Position numbers and translations under genes: made by a program. 64,000 nucleotides of DNA from Eleusine coracana subsp. coracana. Taxonomy: Eukaryota; Streptophyta; Magnoliopsida; Poales; Poaceae. The notes beneath the pieces were generated by a model. The model made no database searches. It was not told the origin of the DNA and saw only the letters and a list, made by a program, of their open reading frames with translations. The DNA is taken from assembly GCA_032690845.1 (NCBI GenBank), contig CM064430.1, positions 53,479,882-53,543,881 of the forward strand, in the 5' to 3' direction. Shown piece by piece: positions 55,024 through 64,000 of this stretch (positions are counted from its first letter, which is position 1; each line of letters begins with the position of its first letter).

Positions 55024-55077
<54 letters not shown>
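55024..55077. repeat. (TA)n microsatellite
   Basis: About 27 uninterrupted TA units on the right side of the MITE. Confidence 0.95.
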
Positions 55078-55079
<2 letters not shown>

Positions 55080-55922
55080 TATACTACAGTAATGACGAGC
55101 AGCCTTATTGTCTCCATGAGCGTTGTGTCTCAACGGTGTTGAACGGGGATGAGTTTGGAATGTGACGTACTTACATGTGAGGCTTTCATATATCTTTTGT
55201 ATCCCATATTAATGTTTGATTTATATTTCGATGAACTTGTTGCTATGCTGGTAATTCACAAAATATATTATTTTAATCATAAATATAAAAATAGTAATCA
55301 TATAAATTATTTAAAATAGTGGATCAGTATTAAAATAATCAATCCAATATCACTATATCATATCGTTGCTCTAAAAATTAATGGCAATAATATTGCAGTT
55401 CTAAAAATGATTAACCCACAACCACTTTTGTAAACTGTACAATGAGAAGAATATTCCTACATCACAGACAATTATTGTTATATTTGAAAAATGTATTTAT
55501 TAGTTTATAATTATGAAAAGTTTTAGTTGGACCAGTCTGCGCATGCTAAAGAGCTAGAATTGCAATATACATCTTAAATTATATCGTGTTTCCCCTCAAA
55601 GCATTTAGCTTATACATCCAGAATTTATGAGTTGCCGATAGTTTATCTATACGTACCTGCAATTGTAGCTCGGGATTTTTCTTTGATTAACCCAATTTGA
55701 GTATATACTAATGCATCCTGCTTATTCCTATTCAGGCGATGACTCTATTAATTCACTTGGGTCATGATGGACTCTAGACAATCCTTTCAATTTTCAACAT
55801 GATTGTGGCAGATCGTTTGCCTGGTGAAAATCATGACGCTGTGCAGCTGTTGTTGCTGAAGCTAATCCCAACGGGGATGAATATGTAATAATCAAAGAAC
55901 GATTGTCATGGGTGTTCTCATA
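55080..55922. other. AT-rich intergenic DNA, no gene recognised
   Basis: No ORF of note, no terminal repeats. Confidence 0.5.
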
Positions 55923-56135
55923 TACTCCCTCCGTACCCACAATAGAAGGCGTCCTGGGTACGCGCCGATTTTCGTATTAGAGGGCGTCGTCCGTTCACAA
56001 GCGCGAGCCATTCCTATTTTGCCCTCCCGCCCAGCCTTTCCAGAGGCCGTTTCTCCGCAATTAAACACGTCGTTCGCTCTGGTTCACGCTGGCCTACCGC
56101 CGTAATCGAAGCGACCGCGCAGTAGGCCGCCGCAC

Positions 56136-56145
56136 GAATTTAAAG
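56136..56145 (+). promoter_or_regulatory. Possible TATA-like box upstream of the convergent ORF
   Basis: The sequence aatttaaagg lies about 80 bp before the ATG at 56221 within GC-rich DNA. Weak. Confidence 0.3.
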
Positions 56146-56220
56146 GCCACGCTCCAGTCTGCCTCGCGCTCGCACTTCATTTCTGGTTAGCTCACCATCG
56201 CCCTCCACGAATCAAACGCC

Positions 56221-56772
56221 ATGGCTCGCGCTCCTCTCTGGCTTGGTTGCCGTCGCCGCTCCGGCCTCCTGCGCGGCGCCCTCCGGCACGGGCACCTTCG
56301 CGACACTCTCCTGCGCAGCCTCCGGCGCGGTCTCCTACACGGTGGCGTACTGCGCAGCGCCCTCCAGCGCGGCGCCCACTGGCGCGTGCTTCTGCGCAGC
56401 GCCCTCCTGTGCAGCGCCCGCCGGCGCGGCCTACTGCGTGACGTCCCTGATTCCTGCAGCGACGTCCCTGATTCCTCTACCGGCGGAGGAAGACGCATTC
56501 GCTTGGAGGAGAGTACGTGTTCTCGATGCGGGCTCCTCCACAGCGTGTACGACCGGAGTGCATGGATCATAGACGGCTTTGACAAATTTGATTGCGAGTT
56601 GTACATTCTCAACATCGATGAGCTGCAAATGGCCAGAGATACCATCGTTTTGCACAAGGTAGATGAGCTAAGTCCATGGATGAAAAAATTGAAAGAAGAG
56701 GATCCACATATAGTGAGAAAGATGGATGAATTCAGTGAAAGGATGAAGAAATACAAGGGAAAACATGCATAA
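56221..56772 (+). CDS. ORF of unknown origin inside the mariner element (183 aa)
   Basis: The N-terminal half is GC-rich, low-complexity and Arg/Leu-rich (LLRSAL- and RGLL-type units from short DNA repeats). The C-terminal half has ordinary composition: a CSRCGLLH Cys pair, then a Lys/Glu-rich region ending ERMKKYKGKHA that looks helical. It is tail to tail with the transposase, whose last exon ends 65 bp away (56837). This is not part of any mariner transposase I know. It may be a captured host gene fragment, or an ORF native to this lineage. The opposite strand is also open over the GC-rich half, so only the C-terminal half gives real support for coding. Confidence 0.4.
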   Translation: MARAPLWLGCRRRSGLLRGALRHGHLRDTLLRSLRRGLLHGGVLRSALQRGAHWRVLLRSALLCSARRRGLLRDVPDSCSDVPDSSTGGGRRIRLEESTCSRCGLLHSVYDRSAWIIDGFDKFDCELYILNIDELQMARDTIVLHKVDELSPWMKKLKEEDPHIVRKMDEFSERMKKYKGKHA

Positions 56773-56836
56773 GGTTACATTTTCATCTCATTCATGCATA
56801 AGGTTACATTTTCATCCTATTTGTAACCTTATTCCT

Positions 56837-58709
56837 CTAATTATTTTCAGCTAGCGTTGCCTTCGCCTCATCAATAATGGATGCCTCACAAGCAACATGT
56901 AGTGGAAGTAGGTGAAGCCTCTCGAGTCTAGCTTTGTTGATGTGTGGAATTTTGTATCTATTTGCTTCGGCAACCTTCATTGTTTCCTTCATGATAAAAT
57001 AAAGTGTTAGCCAAATCTTATTAGCTTTCTCCGGAGAGTACTCATTGAATGCCTATTTCAGATTTGAAAACAAAAAATGTTAGCATGTGTATGAGCTGAA
57101 AATGAAATGATGTTAGACATAGCACTATTATGATTTTACCTCTTCGACAATTGGTACAAGTTCTTTGACTTTCTTAGCAGATTTCTTGTATTGAATCGCT
57201 TGAATAGCACAAAAGAAACTCAAATCAAGAATGTTCAAATCAGGAGAATTTGCTGGTTGACATTTGAGCCTAATGTCCCAACCGCCTTGCTGAGCCGCCT
57301 CACAAAATGCAAGATCATCCACATGAACATGAGATGGTGCATTGTCTTGCACAATATAGATCGACTTGTCCATGTCTTCTCTAGGCCATTTTGCTTTGAT
57401 AGCCGGTAGAACATTCTCAATCATGAACTTCTGGATCACTTCTCTTGTAATGTGAGTGATAGGTTTAATTTCAATTGTTCCCGCTCACCGATTAACGCTG
57501 CTCCTCTTAGCGGGCTCATAAGTCATAAGAGGGAAAATTCCAATTTTTTCCATCAAAAATACAAACACCATCAAGAAACCTTGGTCGAGCGGTTACACAC
57601 AAAAACATAAGTCGTGGGATGTAGTTCTTTGACTTGCTAGTACGATGTGGGTCATCCTCATCGGGTAGCAAGTAATACTTGGATGATTTTTGTGTAAGAA
57701 AAAACCACTTCTCATCAATGAACACATGATCAAATAAATCCTTGAAGTATGGATCGTTAGGTGTGCTATGTGGATCAATCATGTCAACACACCACTGTAG
57801 CCGACTCTTCTTGTTTGCAGCGGTTAGGTAAGGTTTTATTTTGTTGTAATGGCGCCTAAGCAAACCTTTACGCATGTACCACATGATCTTTGACTTGCTA
57901 ATGCCTAGACGCTTGCTCACATCTTCTATGGTCATTCGTTCAGCGAGAGGCACACTGCATAATGCTTCTAAATCAATGGATATTTCCTTTCATCCAACAC
58001 GACCTCTCTTTCTACTCTCTACATTGACCACCGTCCCTTGAGCTAGATTATTTTTTCCCCTCTACCAAATTTTTTGCACAGTACGAATAGATAAACCAAA
58101 TTGAGGTGCAACTTGTTTGATAACTTCCTTCCCTAAACCCCCATTTTTACTTCTTGCCAACAAAGTTTGGTAAATTTGTTTCCTAACAGCATCAGGTGTT
58201 TCTTTACTCCTTGTAGAACCTAATAGTTAAAAATAAATATTCATGGGCATCGGCACAGCTAAGAAGCAAAAATAAACACAAATGAAACGAAGGTGTATGG
58301 CAGCAAACCTTGCACAGGTGCCTCATTTGGTTCATCATGTGGTTCCAAGTTCAAATCGAAGCCACCAACTGCGAGCATCCAACGTCAAGTCCATCACATC
58401 AGTTGGTTCTACGTTCAAATCAAAGCCACCAACGATGCTGCCAGCATGAGCATCCAACGTGAAGTCCATCACATGAGTTGGTTCTGCATTCAAATCAAAG
58501 CCACCAACATTGCCATCATCTGTCACGTGCAAACAAAGCGGATGCATAAACATAAGCGAGTGTGAAAACAAGTGCAAACAAGCTAGTGCAAGTTGAAAAG
58601 AAAACATTTGAAAGAAGACAGTACCGTCGGCATGCTCCAGCGGAGGCTCCAAGTTTAGATCAAACATTGGAGGACTTCGGTTTATTTTTACTGGAACACT
58701 TGGACTCAT
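56837..58709 (-). pseudogene. Mariner transposase (DD39D), four exons, inactivated
   Basis: Exons read on the minus strand: 58709-58625, 58519-58309, 58219-57140 and 57052-56837, joined at GT/AG sites (introns 105, 89 and 87 bp). Exons 1 and 2 encode four DLNxEP motifs. Exon 3 begins with a helix-turn-helix region (GLGKEVIKQVAPQFGLS, then SKRLGISKSKIMWYM). The catalytic triad is D at 57714-57716 (VFIDEKWF), D at 57344-57346 (VQDNAPSH) and D at 57224-57226 (NILDLSFF); the last two are 39 residues apart, as in plant mariner elements. Exon 4 encodes AFNEYSPEKANKIW and the C-terminus, ending with TAG at 56837-56839. Damage includes a frameshifting deletion between DLN repeats 3 and 4, TAG at 58062-58064, TGA at 57990-57992, a 1-base slip in the T run 57544-57549, and TGA at 57485-57487. 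It would bind the element's TIRs and cut at TA if it were intact. Confidence 0.88.
58335..58661 (-). repeat. Four DLNxEP motifs in the transposase N-terminus
   Basis: The motif codons lie at 58644-58661 (DLNLEP), 58479-58496 (DLNAEP), 58404-58421 (DLNVEP) and 58340-58357 (DLNLEP). Motifs 2 to 4 sit in a 75-bp coding repeat of the form GGFDLNxEP...VMDxTLDA. DLNxxP is one consensus of the EAR repression motif that binds TOPLESS co-repressors. Confidence 0.85.
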
Positions 58710-58719
58710 GTGACATTGA

Positions 58720-59245
58720 GCTCGATTGTGCGTGTTTAAATAGACTTACCTGCTCAGGCAACGCGCGGCAACGAAAAACGCAGCAGCAATGCGTGGCAAT
58801 GAAAAAACGCACAGGCACGCGCCGGCGGGAGAGCAAAACAGAAAAAAAAATAAACAGCGGCGCGAGAGCAAAACAGAAAAAAAATGCGCTAAACACTCCA
58901 GTCACACGCGGCAACGAGAAAACAGCTCCCGCGCCGCAGTTTTCGGCCGAAAATGCATCTAAGCTCACGCGGGCTCCCACGCACGTCTGCACGTCCCGCT
59001 CCCGTTACAGTCCCATGCAAAACCCAAGCAAAAAAATTAGGCCGTTGCGAGTCAAACTCACGACCCCTTGTGAGCCTTGTCTCAGCACCAGCAGAGACAA
59101 CCACTTGGGCGGAGCGATGGTAGTGAATGAAGTGACCTGGAACCGTATTTATTAAGGATATATAGGAAAACTTACTTATTAATTAATTACTTTTTGGTAT
59201 TATAAATCATATCCTAAACACCCTCTAAATTAGGTATGAAGGAAG
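58720..59245. other. Right subterminal region of the mariner element
   Basis: 5' flank of the transposase gene. The GC-rich part (58780-59110) is open on both strands without a recognisable domain. It is rich in short aacgcg/gcgcgagagcaaaacagaaaaaaaa direct repeats. Confidence 0.5.
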
Positions 59246-59247
59246 TA

Positions 59248-60255
59248 TCATATCTTTGTAGGCCGCGGTCCATCGCCCCTACTCCACGTAATACAGCATG
59301 TCTAGGCAGCACAAGATGCTGGCCTTGCAGCGAGCCGCACGCTTCTACATCAGGCGTAACCACGACGGTGTCACGCAAGGATGATCACTGGAAGGAACCC
59401 TGACATCAACACTCGCTGATCATTGTTGGGAACTGCGCCCTGGCATCGAAGTTGCCATGCTTGGTCTGCGATGTCTAAGGATCAATCCGATGAGAAAGCA
59501 CGCAGGCTTCGAAAAGGTCTTTTCTAATCGATTTGATTTCTAGTGTAATATGTAATACAGAAGCCTACATGACGAGACTTGCGTTGGGAGGAGCCGAGCC
59601 ACAGAAAACTACATGAGGTTAACATGGACTCTATGTGAGTCGTCAATCCTTTACGTTTCAGATTGTATTGAACAGTCAATATTAATACCAACACTAAACT
59701 AAACCAACACCAATGACGAACTCACCTAAATTAATAAGGAGTAAAGATAGGAGGCATGTCATATTGAAGTCCATAGAAGTTTCTCTCAATAATATCAAAG
59801 ACAATTGCATAATTACCCCCTCCCCCAGTTTACACCATCAATTGTGACTTTACACCTAAATCGATGTAAAGTTTATGTATTGCCATGCCAAAAAAAAAAC
59901 AGTTTGAAAATGGGAGGGGTGAAAGTTAGATACCAAAATCCAGCATTTATTGAAATTAAACCCTCAGTGTTTGGTCTGAGAAATGAAATTCTCAGTAGAA
60001 ATTGATGAATGTTTAATCAGCCAAAATTTGTAGTACAGCTATTTTTGATACATCGAGAAAGGTAATAGAACATGATTAACACCCTATGATGCTAACATGC
60101 ATAAGGTACAAACCAACATTACAAATCATAATAGGTACAGAGCTACGGTCCTCTAGAAGACGTGTTGTACTCTGCTCCACAAAGCCCATCCGATTTGGAA
60201 TCTCAAAATTCCACCGCTGCTACACGCGCACAACACGGGCGCAAGCAACATGATG
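59248..60255. other. Intergenic DNA, no gene recognised
   Basis: A patch at 59280-59480 is GC-richer but has no open frame of note. The rest is AT-rich. Confidence 0.45.
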
Positions 60256-60259
60256 CTAC

Positions 60260-60810
60260 TCAATTATCTCTCAAAAGCCAAAGTGCACATGCGGCGTGGC
60301 GGTGACACCGGCGTAGTACCTCGCGACGAGAACCTTGCTTGCTGTTGACGCGAATCGTAGCGAACTCGGAGCGGAGCACAAACACGTCAAGCTCATGCAC
60401 CCGCTGACGTTGACTGAGTTCAGCGCAGCGTCTCGCCGCCGGGTCTACGCGCGTTAGTATGAACGGCGCGAGGCGCACGGGTTCAAGCGCCCCGCCAGCA
60501 CCGGCCACCGGCGTCTCGGCATAAGGGAAGCCTTGTCCTCCTCCTGGATCTATTCGACGTTCGTGAAGGGCAGCTGCTGGTGCATCAGGACGTTGACGCC
60601 GTCGGCCTCGACCTTTACCTCGGCGGTCGGCCGAGGAGAGCACGGACGGGCACTGCCGTGCCACGTCGGCGAAGCGGGTCTAGGCGTGCGGGGTGAACGA
60701 TAGGAACAGCATGGAACAAGAGGCGAGGAACTGCAGGTTGGAGACGGCCTTTGCCAAAAGGAAACCAAAACCGAATCCGATACACGCGTCTGCGTCGAAC
60801 TCGACCTCAT
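60260..60810 (-). pseudogene. Broken GC-rich gene of unknown family
   Basis: On the minus strand a coding-like stretch (GFGFGFLLAKAVSNLQFLAS, hydrophobic, about 60780-60690) runs into a TAG. It then continues (TRFADVARQCPSVLSSADR) before the frame shifts to one with AEVKVEADGVNVLMHQQLPF and another stop, with a late segment KVLVARYYAGVTATPHVHF near 60260-60330. The pattern of alternate frames and stops indicates a decayed host gene, possibly membrane-associated at its N-terminus. I do not recognise the family. It lies head to head with the DUF6598 gene, with about 30-60 bp between them. Confidence 0.45.
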
Positions 60811-60830
60811 CCCTTCATCACGTTTGTGGT

Positions 60831-60840
60831 AATATAAGTA
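60831..60840 (+). promoter_or_regulatory. TATA-like box of the DUF6598 gene
   Basis: The sequence aatataagta lies about 30 bp before the expected transcription start in an otherwise GC-rich head-to-head promoter. Confidence 0.5.
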
Positions 60841-60868
60841 GAGAGAAGTAGAGACGCGCCGGGAGGCC

Positions 60869-62831
60869 GTGTGTTGGACGGGACATCCTGCAAATCGTCA
60901 TCTCCCTACGAAGTCCACGAGGGTTGCACTTCGGTTGGAATATCAATGGCCGAGTTCGGGATTGGAAGATGAAATAGAAGATGATGAAGAAACGCAGGCT
61001 CTGAAGTACCGCAATTTCTGGACCTCCGTATGGGGACACCTCGGAGATTTCGAGGACGCCAGTGAGTTCTCCATTACTTCACTACGTCTATCTGCTAGCC
61101 CCTAACTAGTTTGGTTTGGTTCTGTTACTTCTCTGTTATGCGTTGCATGCATCTGTATAGACTTTTAAACGGGCCCTGATTGTTACTCCCTCCTCCAATA
61201 GTATTTTTGTTGACATTCAGACGAGGTAACTAGTTCAAAATTGAACTAGCAATCTGTCCAAACGTCTACAATAAAAATCTGGAGTGTGTTATTTTTACTA
61301 ATATGATTACAACTGCTGAAATTGGATTTGATCATTCATTCACACAAATCAACTGAATATGTGCAGCTGAAATAGGACCGAAGCGTTTCTGGTCGAATCC
61401 AGAGCCGCGAGCCAGGCCTTACACTACTATACAAGTCTTTTCAGCTAAGATAGTTGGACTAAGTGAGGGCTTGCGGTTTCCTCTTGATGTGTATGGTACG
61501 ATTGCTGCACGTGACTGTATTGATCGTAGGCGCAATATTATCTTCAACCGCCTGAGGGACAACTGCCAAACCATCACGGAACAGGTTATTGTGTTTCTAT
61601 TGTTTCGGTTGGTTCTTCTTTGGTACTTAGTGCGGCTTAATTCTACCAGCTTTCCCTTAGTACCGTTTTCCTATTGCTTAAGCATTCATATAGTCCCAGT
61701 CACTGTTAATGATATGCTCATAGAATGGAGTCCATTATATAGTTTCAGTCCTTTCGGCCTCGTGGGTGTCTAACTCTCGTGTCCTTTTGTTTGCACTGTT
61801 ATCATGTAGAAGAAAGTCTCCGAGTAGAAGAAAGATCAACTAACTTTTAAGTAATCATGTAGAAGAAAGTACCATGGGCCTATCGAAAAATTTGAGCCTG
61901 TAGGGACATGTACAGTTGTATAAAAGGAACTCATGTCATACCACTATTTTTACTAGTAATATATAAACTGGTGTGTACGCTGAACTTGATTAATATCTAT
62001 GTGATCACCTTAATTGAGGTTGTGTTAACTGTTTTTGATAATTGTCACATAAATTTGTGTAGTTGACATTTGCTGGTTTCAGCCAATACTTTTTTTTCAT
62101 TAATCAAAGTTTTATACCAATACTTTATATTTGCACCTTCAAATTTTTGCCATGCACTTAATTGTTCTTTCGCTTAAGTTTGCTTAGCGTATCTAACAAC
62201 GTGCCACATGCAGGATCCTTACTTGTTGTTGACCGGTCCTAGCCGTGCCATTGTACTTCTGGATCCTGTCTTCATGGAAGTAATGCTAAAAGTGAAGGGT
62301 GTTGTTGAATGTGAGGATAAAATCTTAAACTTTCAGGTTGATGAATTGGCATGGTCTGATACAGGTTACTCACGAGTGAGAGATGAACATTACACAAGCA
62401 AACATAGCACATTAAATTTAGTTCTTGGGTCCATTGATTTATCTGTGGAGGCTTGTATCAGTATTCGAACCATAGGTGCTCCATTGCCTGCAGTGTTTTT
62501 GGTTACTGCTAAAGCCAGCAACAGTAATCCGGACGGCCCTTTTGAAGATATTGATTCCAAGAAGATCATCCTATTTGACTCCCGTCATGCATCATGTCCT
62601 TTCGATTTAATGGGCTATATACATCTTTCTCGGGCCATTGTTTCAGTTCGAGTTACAGGCAACCTCACAATCTCTATACAAGCGCCTGATGAGAGGGTTC
62701 TTCACCACATGATTTTCCCAGCAAAGAAAAAAGACAGAGTGAGTGTTGTCAAAGAATATTATCCACATGGGGTTGTGGGTTCGGGTTCAATTGAAATTGT
62801 TATTTTCTGGTCACCTCTTCGCCATCACTAG
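60869..62831 (+). CDS. DUF6598 domain protein, three exons (start codon uncertain)
   Basis: Exons 60869-61071 (5' limit uncertain), 61367-61584 and 62214-62831 join at GT/AG introns in phases 1 and 0. Exon 1 encodes an acidic segment and KYRNFWTSVWGHLGDFEDA. Exon 2 encodes TTIQVFSAKIVGLSEGLRFP and DVYGTIAARDCIDRRRNIIF. Exon 3 begins DPYLLLTGPSRAIVLLDPV and ends IEIVIFWSPLRHH. These are the ordered blocks of the grass-expanded DUF6598 family (about 250-400 aa), whose function is unknown. They make up essentially the whole domain without stops. However, no in-frame ATG exists in exon 1 (the frame opens after a stop near 60839 and offers only GTG). Either an upstream exon supplies the start or the N-terminus is damaged. 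Intron 1 contains a Stowaway-like MITE. Confidence 0.8.
61186..61289. mobile_element. Small Stowaway-like MITE in intron 1 of the DUF6598 gene
   Basis: The left end ctccctcctccaatagtatt and right-hand sequence form a near-complete palindrome: gtatttttgttgacattcagac pairs with gtccaaacgtctacaataaaaat, and the centre is ctagttcaaaattgaactag. TA lies at each edge (61184-61185 and 61290-61291). About 104 bp. Confidence 0.65.
61585..62213 (+). other. Intron 2 of the DUF6598 gene
   Basis: 629 bp, GT at 61585 (acag/gttatt) and AG at 62212-62213 (acatgcag/gatcct). Contains a direct repeat of agtagaagaaag (about 61816-61870). Open frame at its start (to 61773) is read-through of exon 2. Confidence 0.8.
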
Positions 62832-63030
62832 TACTGTTATTGCATAATGGAAAGTTTTTGTCTTGGTCTTGTAGCAGCTTTATAAGTATTTGTAATAATG
62901 GATGACTGGAGATTGCTAAAATCGCCCTTTGTTCCTACTATACACGTGTGGTGATTATTGTGTATCTTTTTAATTGGTGGGAATATGCTTGTCAGCTACT
63001 CAGCTTATAGTCTAATTAGAGAACCGAGAG
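62832..63030. other. 3' flank of the DUF6598 gene
   Basis: AT-rich with a possible polyadenylation signal (gtaataatgg near 62893). No gene. Confidence 0.4.
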
Positions 63031-63032
63031 AG

Positions 63033-63066
63033 GGCTCTCCGGGTAGCGCTAGTTACCCGGAGAGCC
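63033..63066. other. Perfect 13-bp GC-rich hairpin
   Basis: The arms GGCTCTCCGGGTA and TACCCGGAGAGCC are separated by an 8-base spacer. The position about 200 bp past the DUF6598 stop could indicate a tiny foldback or the fused ends of an excised TIR element. Confidence 0.85.
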
Positions 63067-63069
63067 TGT

Positions 63070-64000
63070 AACTGAAAAATGTTCCCCACGAAGGAAAATC
63101 CTTTCATGCTGTTTACTCTATGTATCAATTTTTTCTAGGGCTTTTGATGATTTGATTCTTTGAAAGGAAATCAGGTAAATTTAATTGTACATTGTGTTCG
63201 GAACACTGGTAGGCACACCCCCCCCCCCCCCTCCGGCGCTGGTCTAGTTGTGACTCTGCCAATTATAGCAACTTATACACATCATATAACAAGTATTTTT
63301 TTTCTCTATCGTGTCTGAGCACGTTTCGCATTAAGAAGAAGAGAGAATATAAAATTTGAAGTTACACGACCAACGACCACGACCAAAAACACAACCAAAG
63401 ATCAGATGCATAAACATCACGAATGATACCACAAGCATAACTAGAATGATCTTTTCTAATTCAACTGACTAGACAAATGAAGATCATGCAGCATGTCCGA
63501 TCATATGCGACCATGGCACCAAGATCAGCTCAAAAGAGAGCGGCTCTATAGCTCCACGACCCATCCTTTCAATGAACGTTGACTCGTCCATTCCAATTCC
63601 AACTGCAGCTTGGCGCCCCATCTTCTTCACGGATGTCGACTAGCCCTTTCCAATTCCAACTCCATCTCAACAGAAGACCATCACAGACCCTCGTAATGAA
63701 TGTTCTCCCATCCTCCAACCTTGAGAACATGGCACTAACCTGACAAAGACGGGAGTTGCATTTATGACCTACGACCACGACTAGAGACACGCACTGGAGA
63801 GTGCGGAGGCTGCAACCATGACCAGGGGAGCGGACAACCATTGGCATGGTGAACAGGAACATCCATGAACGGGGGAGTGCGGAGGGGACAGCGCAATGAT
63901 CCACATCAAAGACAAGTAATAATGTATGCGATCAGCCATCATGCGATCAGGACATGAGTAGAGATGATGAAACTTTGCACTCAATCAACCATATCGACCT
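63070..64000. other. Terminal stretch, no confident gene
   Basis: Contains a run of 14 C (63218-63231). On the minus strand 63569-63904 is open for 111 codons, with two SWNWKGLV/SWNWNGRV units that reflect an imperfect direct DNA repeat (ccattccaattccaactgcag / ctttccaattccaactccat). No family recognised. Confidence 0.4.

Larger units (their letters stand above)
55925..59245. mobile_element. Mariner-like element (3.3 kb) with TA target duplication
   Basis: The left end ctccctccgtacccacaata and the reverse complement of the right end (cttccttcatacctaattta) form degenerate TIRs of the Stowaway/Osmar type, continuing inward (gaaggcgt/gagggtgt). TA flanks both ends (55923-55924 and 59246-59247). 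Inside is a spliced plant-type DD39D transposase on the minus strand plus a convergent ORF. The transposase is broken, so the element is dead, but it is otherwise full length. Confidence 0.85.

Noticed and set aside
56187..56756. 189-codon minus-strand ORF over the GC-rich part of the mariner element
   Set aside because: Arg/Pro-rich shadow of low-complexity DNA; not part of the transposase reading and without a recognisable domain.
1..64000. tRNA, rRNA, snRNA or organellar DNA insertions
   Set aside because: No cloverleaf-like tRNA core, rRNA signature or chloroplast/mitochondrial gene sequence was recognised; a dedicated search was not possible.

Overview
This window is nuclear DNA from a grass, most likely rice or a close Oryza relative. 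The evidence is a spliced DUF6598 gene and a broken DUF2921 gene (both families expanded in grasses), a plant mariner transposase with introns, Stowaway-type CTCCCTCC termini, a MITE sitting inside a TA microsatellite in the manner of rice Micron elements, and two full-length Sirevirus-type Ty1/copia retrotransposons. The species is inferred from these families and was not tested by any search. Almost everything here is transposable or decayed. Only one host gene, the DUF6598 gene at about 60.87-62.83 kb, looks largely intact, and even its start codon is unclear.

Layout: 1-3.55 kb is one giant imperfect inverted repeat (arms about 1.8 kb) bounded by GA/CT microsatellites. 3.55-7.25 kb is mostly unassigned, with short degenerate tandem repeats near 5.2-5.45 kb. 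7.27-9.20 kb is a TIR element resembling a Pack-MULE. It carries an F-box gene fragment broken by a stop codon, and its left TIR is split by about 0.7 kb of extra AT-rich DNA. A copia RNase H scrap on the minus strand (9.3-9.7 kb) and a TIR element with CTCCAACAG ends (10.43-10.96 kb) follow. From 11.0 to 17.0 kb a host segment is present in three diverged direct copies, leading into a frameshifted DUF2921 pseudogene at 17.1-18.0 kb. 18-25 kb is AT-rich, with a PIF/Harbinger transposase remnant, a local direct duplication and degenerate repeats.

From about 25.0 to 54.6 kb lies an AT-rich repeat-filled host element. It has a 134-bp minisatellite on its left side, an internal tandem duplication, and possible terminal inverted repeats. 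Two Sirevirus copies of one family are inserted in it: copy A (26866-38977, target duplication ACTGT) and copy B (42225-54420, target duplication GAGAT). Each has about 1.55-kb LTRs, a Met-tRNA-type primer site, a gag with two zinc knuckles, a pol (protease, integrase, reverse transcriptase, RNase H), a third ORF in the env-like position, five AGGGGGAG polypurine tracts, and arrays of ACGGTCWGACCGT palindromes in the LTRs and between pol and ORF3. The copies are broken in different places. A has lost the end of RNase H and has a stop in ORF3. B has a stop in pol and a changed catalytic aspartate of reverse transcriptase.

Downstream, a MITE flanked on both sides by (TA)n lies at 54.65-55.02 kb. 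A complete mariner element (55925-59245, TA target duplication) carries a multi-exon DD39D transposase pseudogene with four DLNxEP motifs and a convergent ORF of unknown origin. A broken unrecognised gene follows (60.26-60.81 kb, minus), then the DUF6598 gene, and finally about 1.1 kb containing a perfect 13-bp hairpin. No tRNA, rRNA, CRISPR or organellar sequence was recognised.
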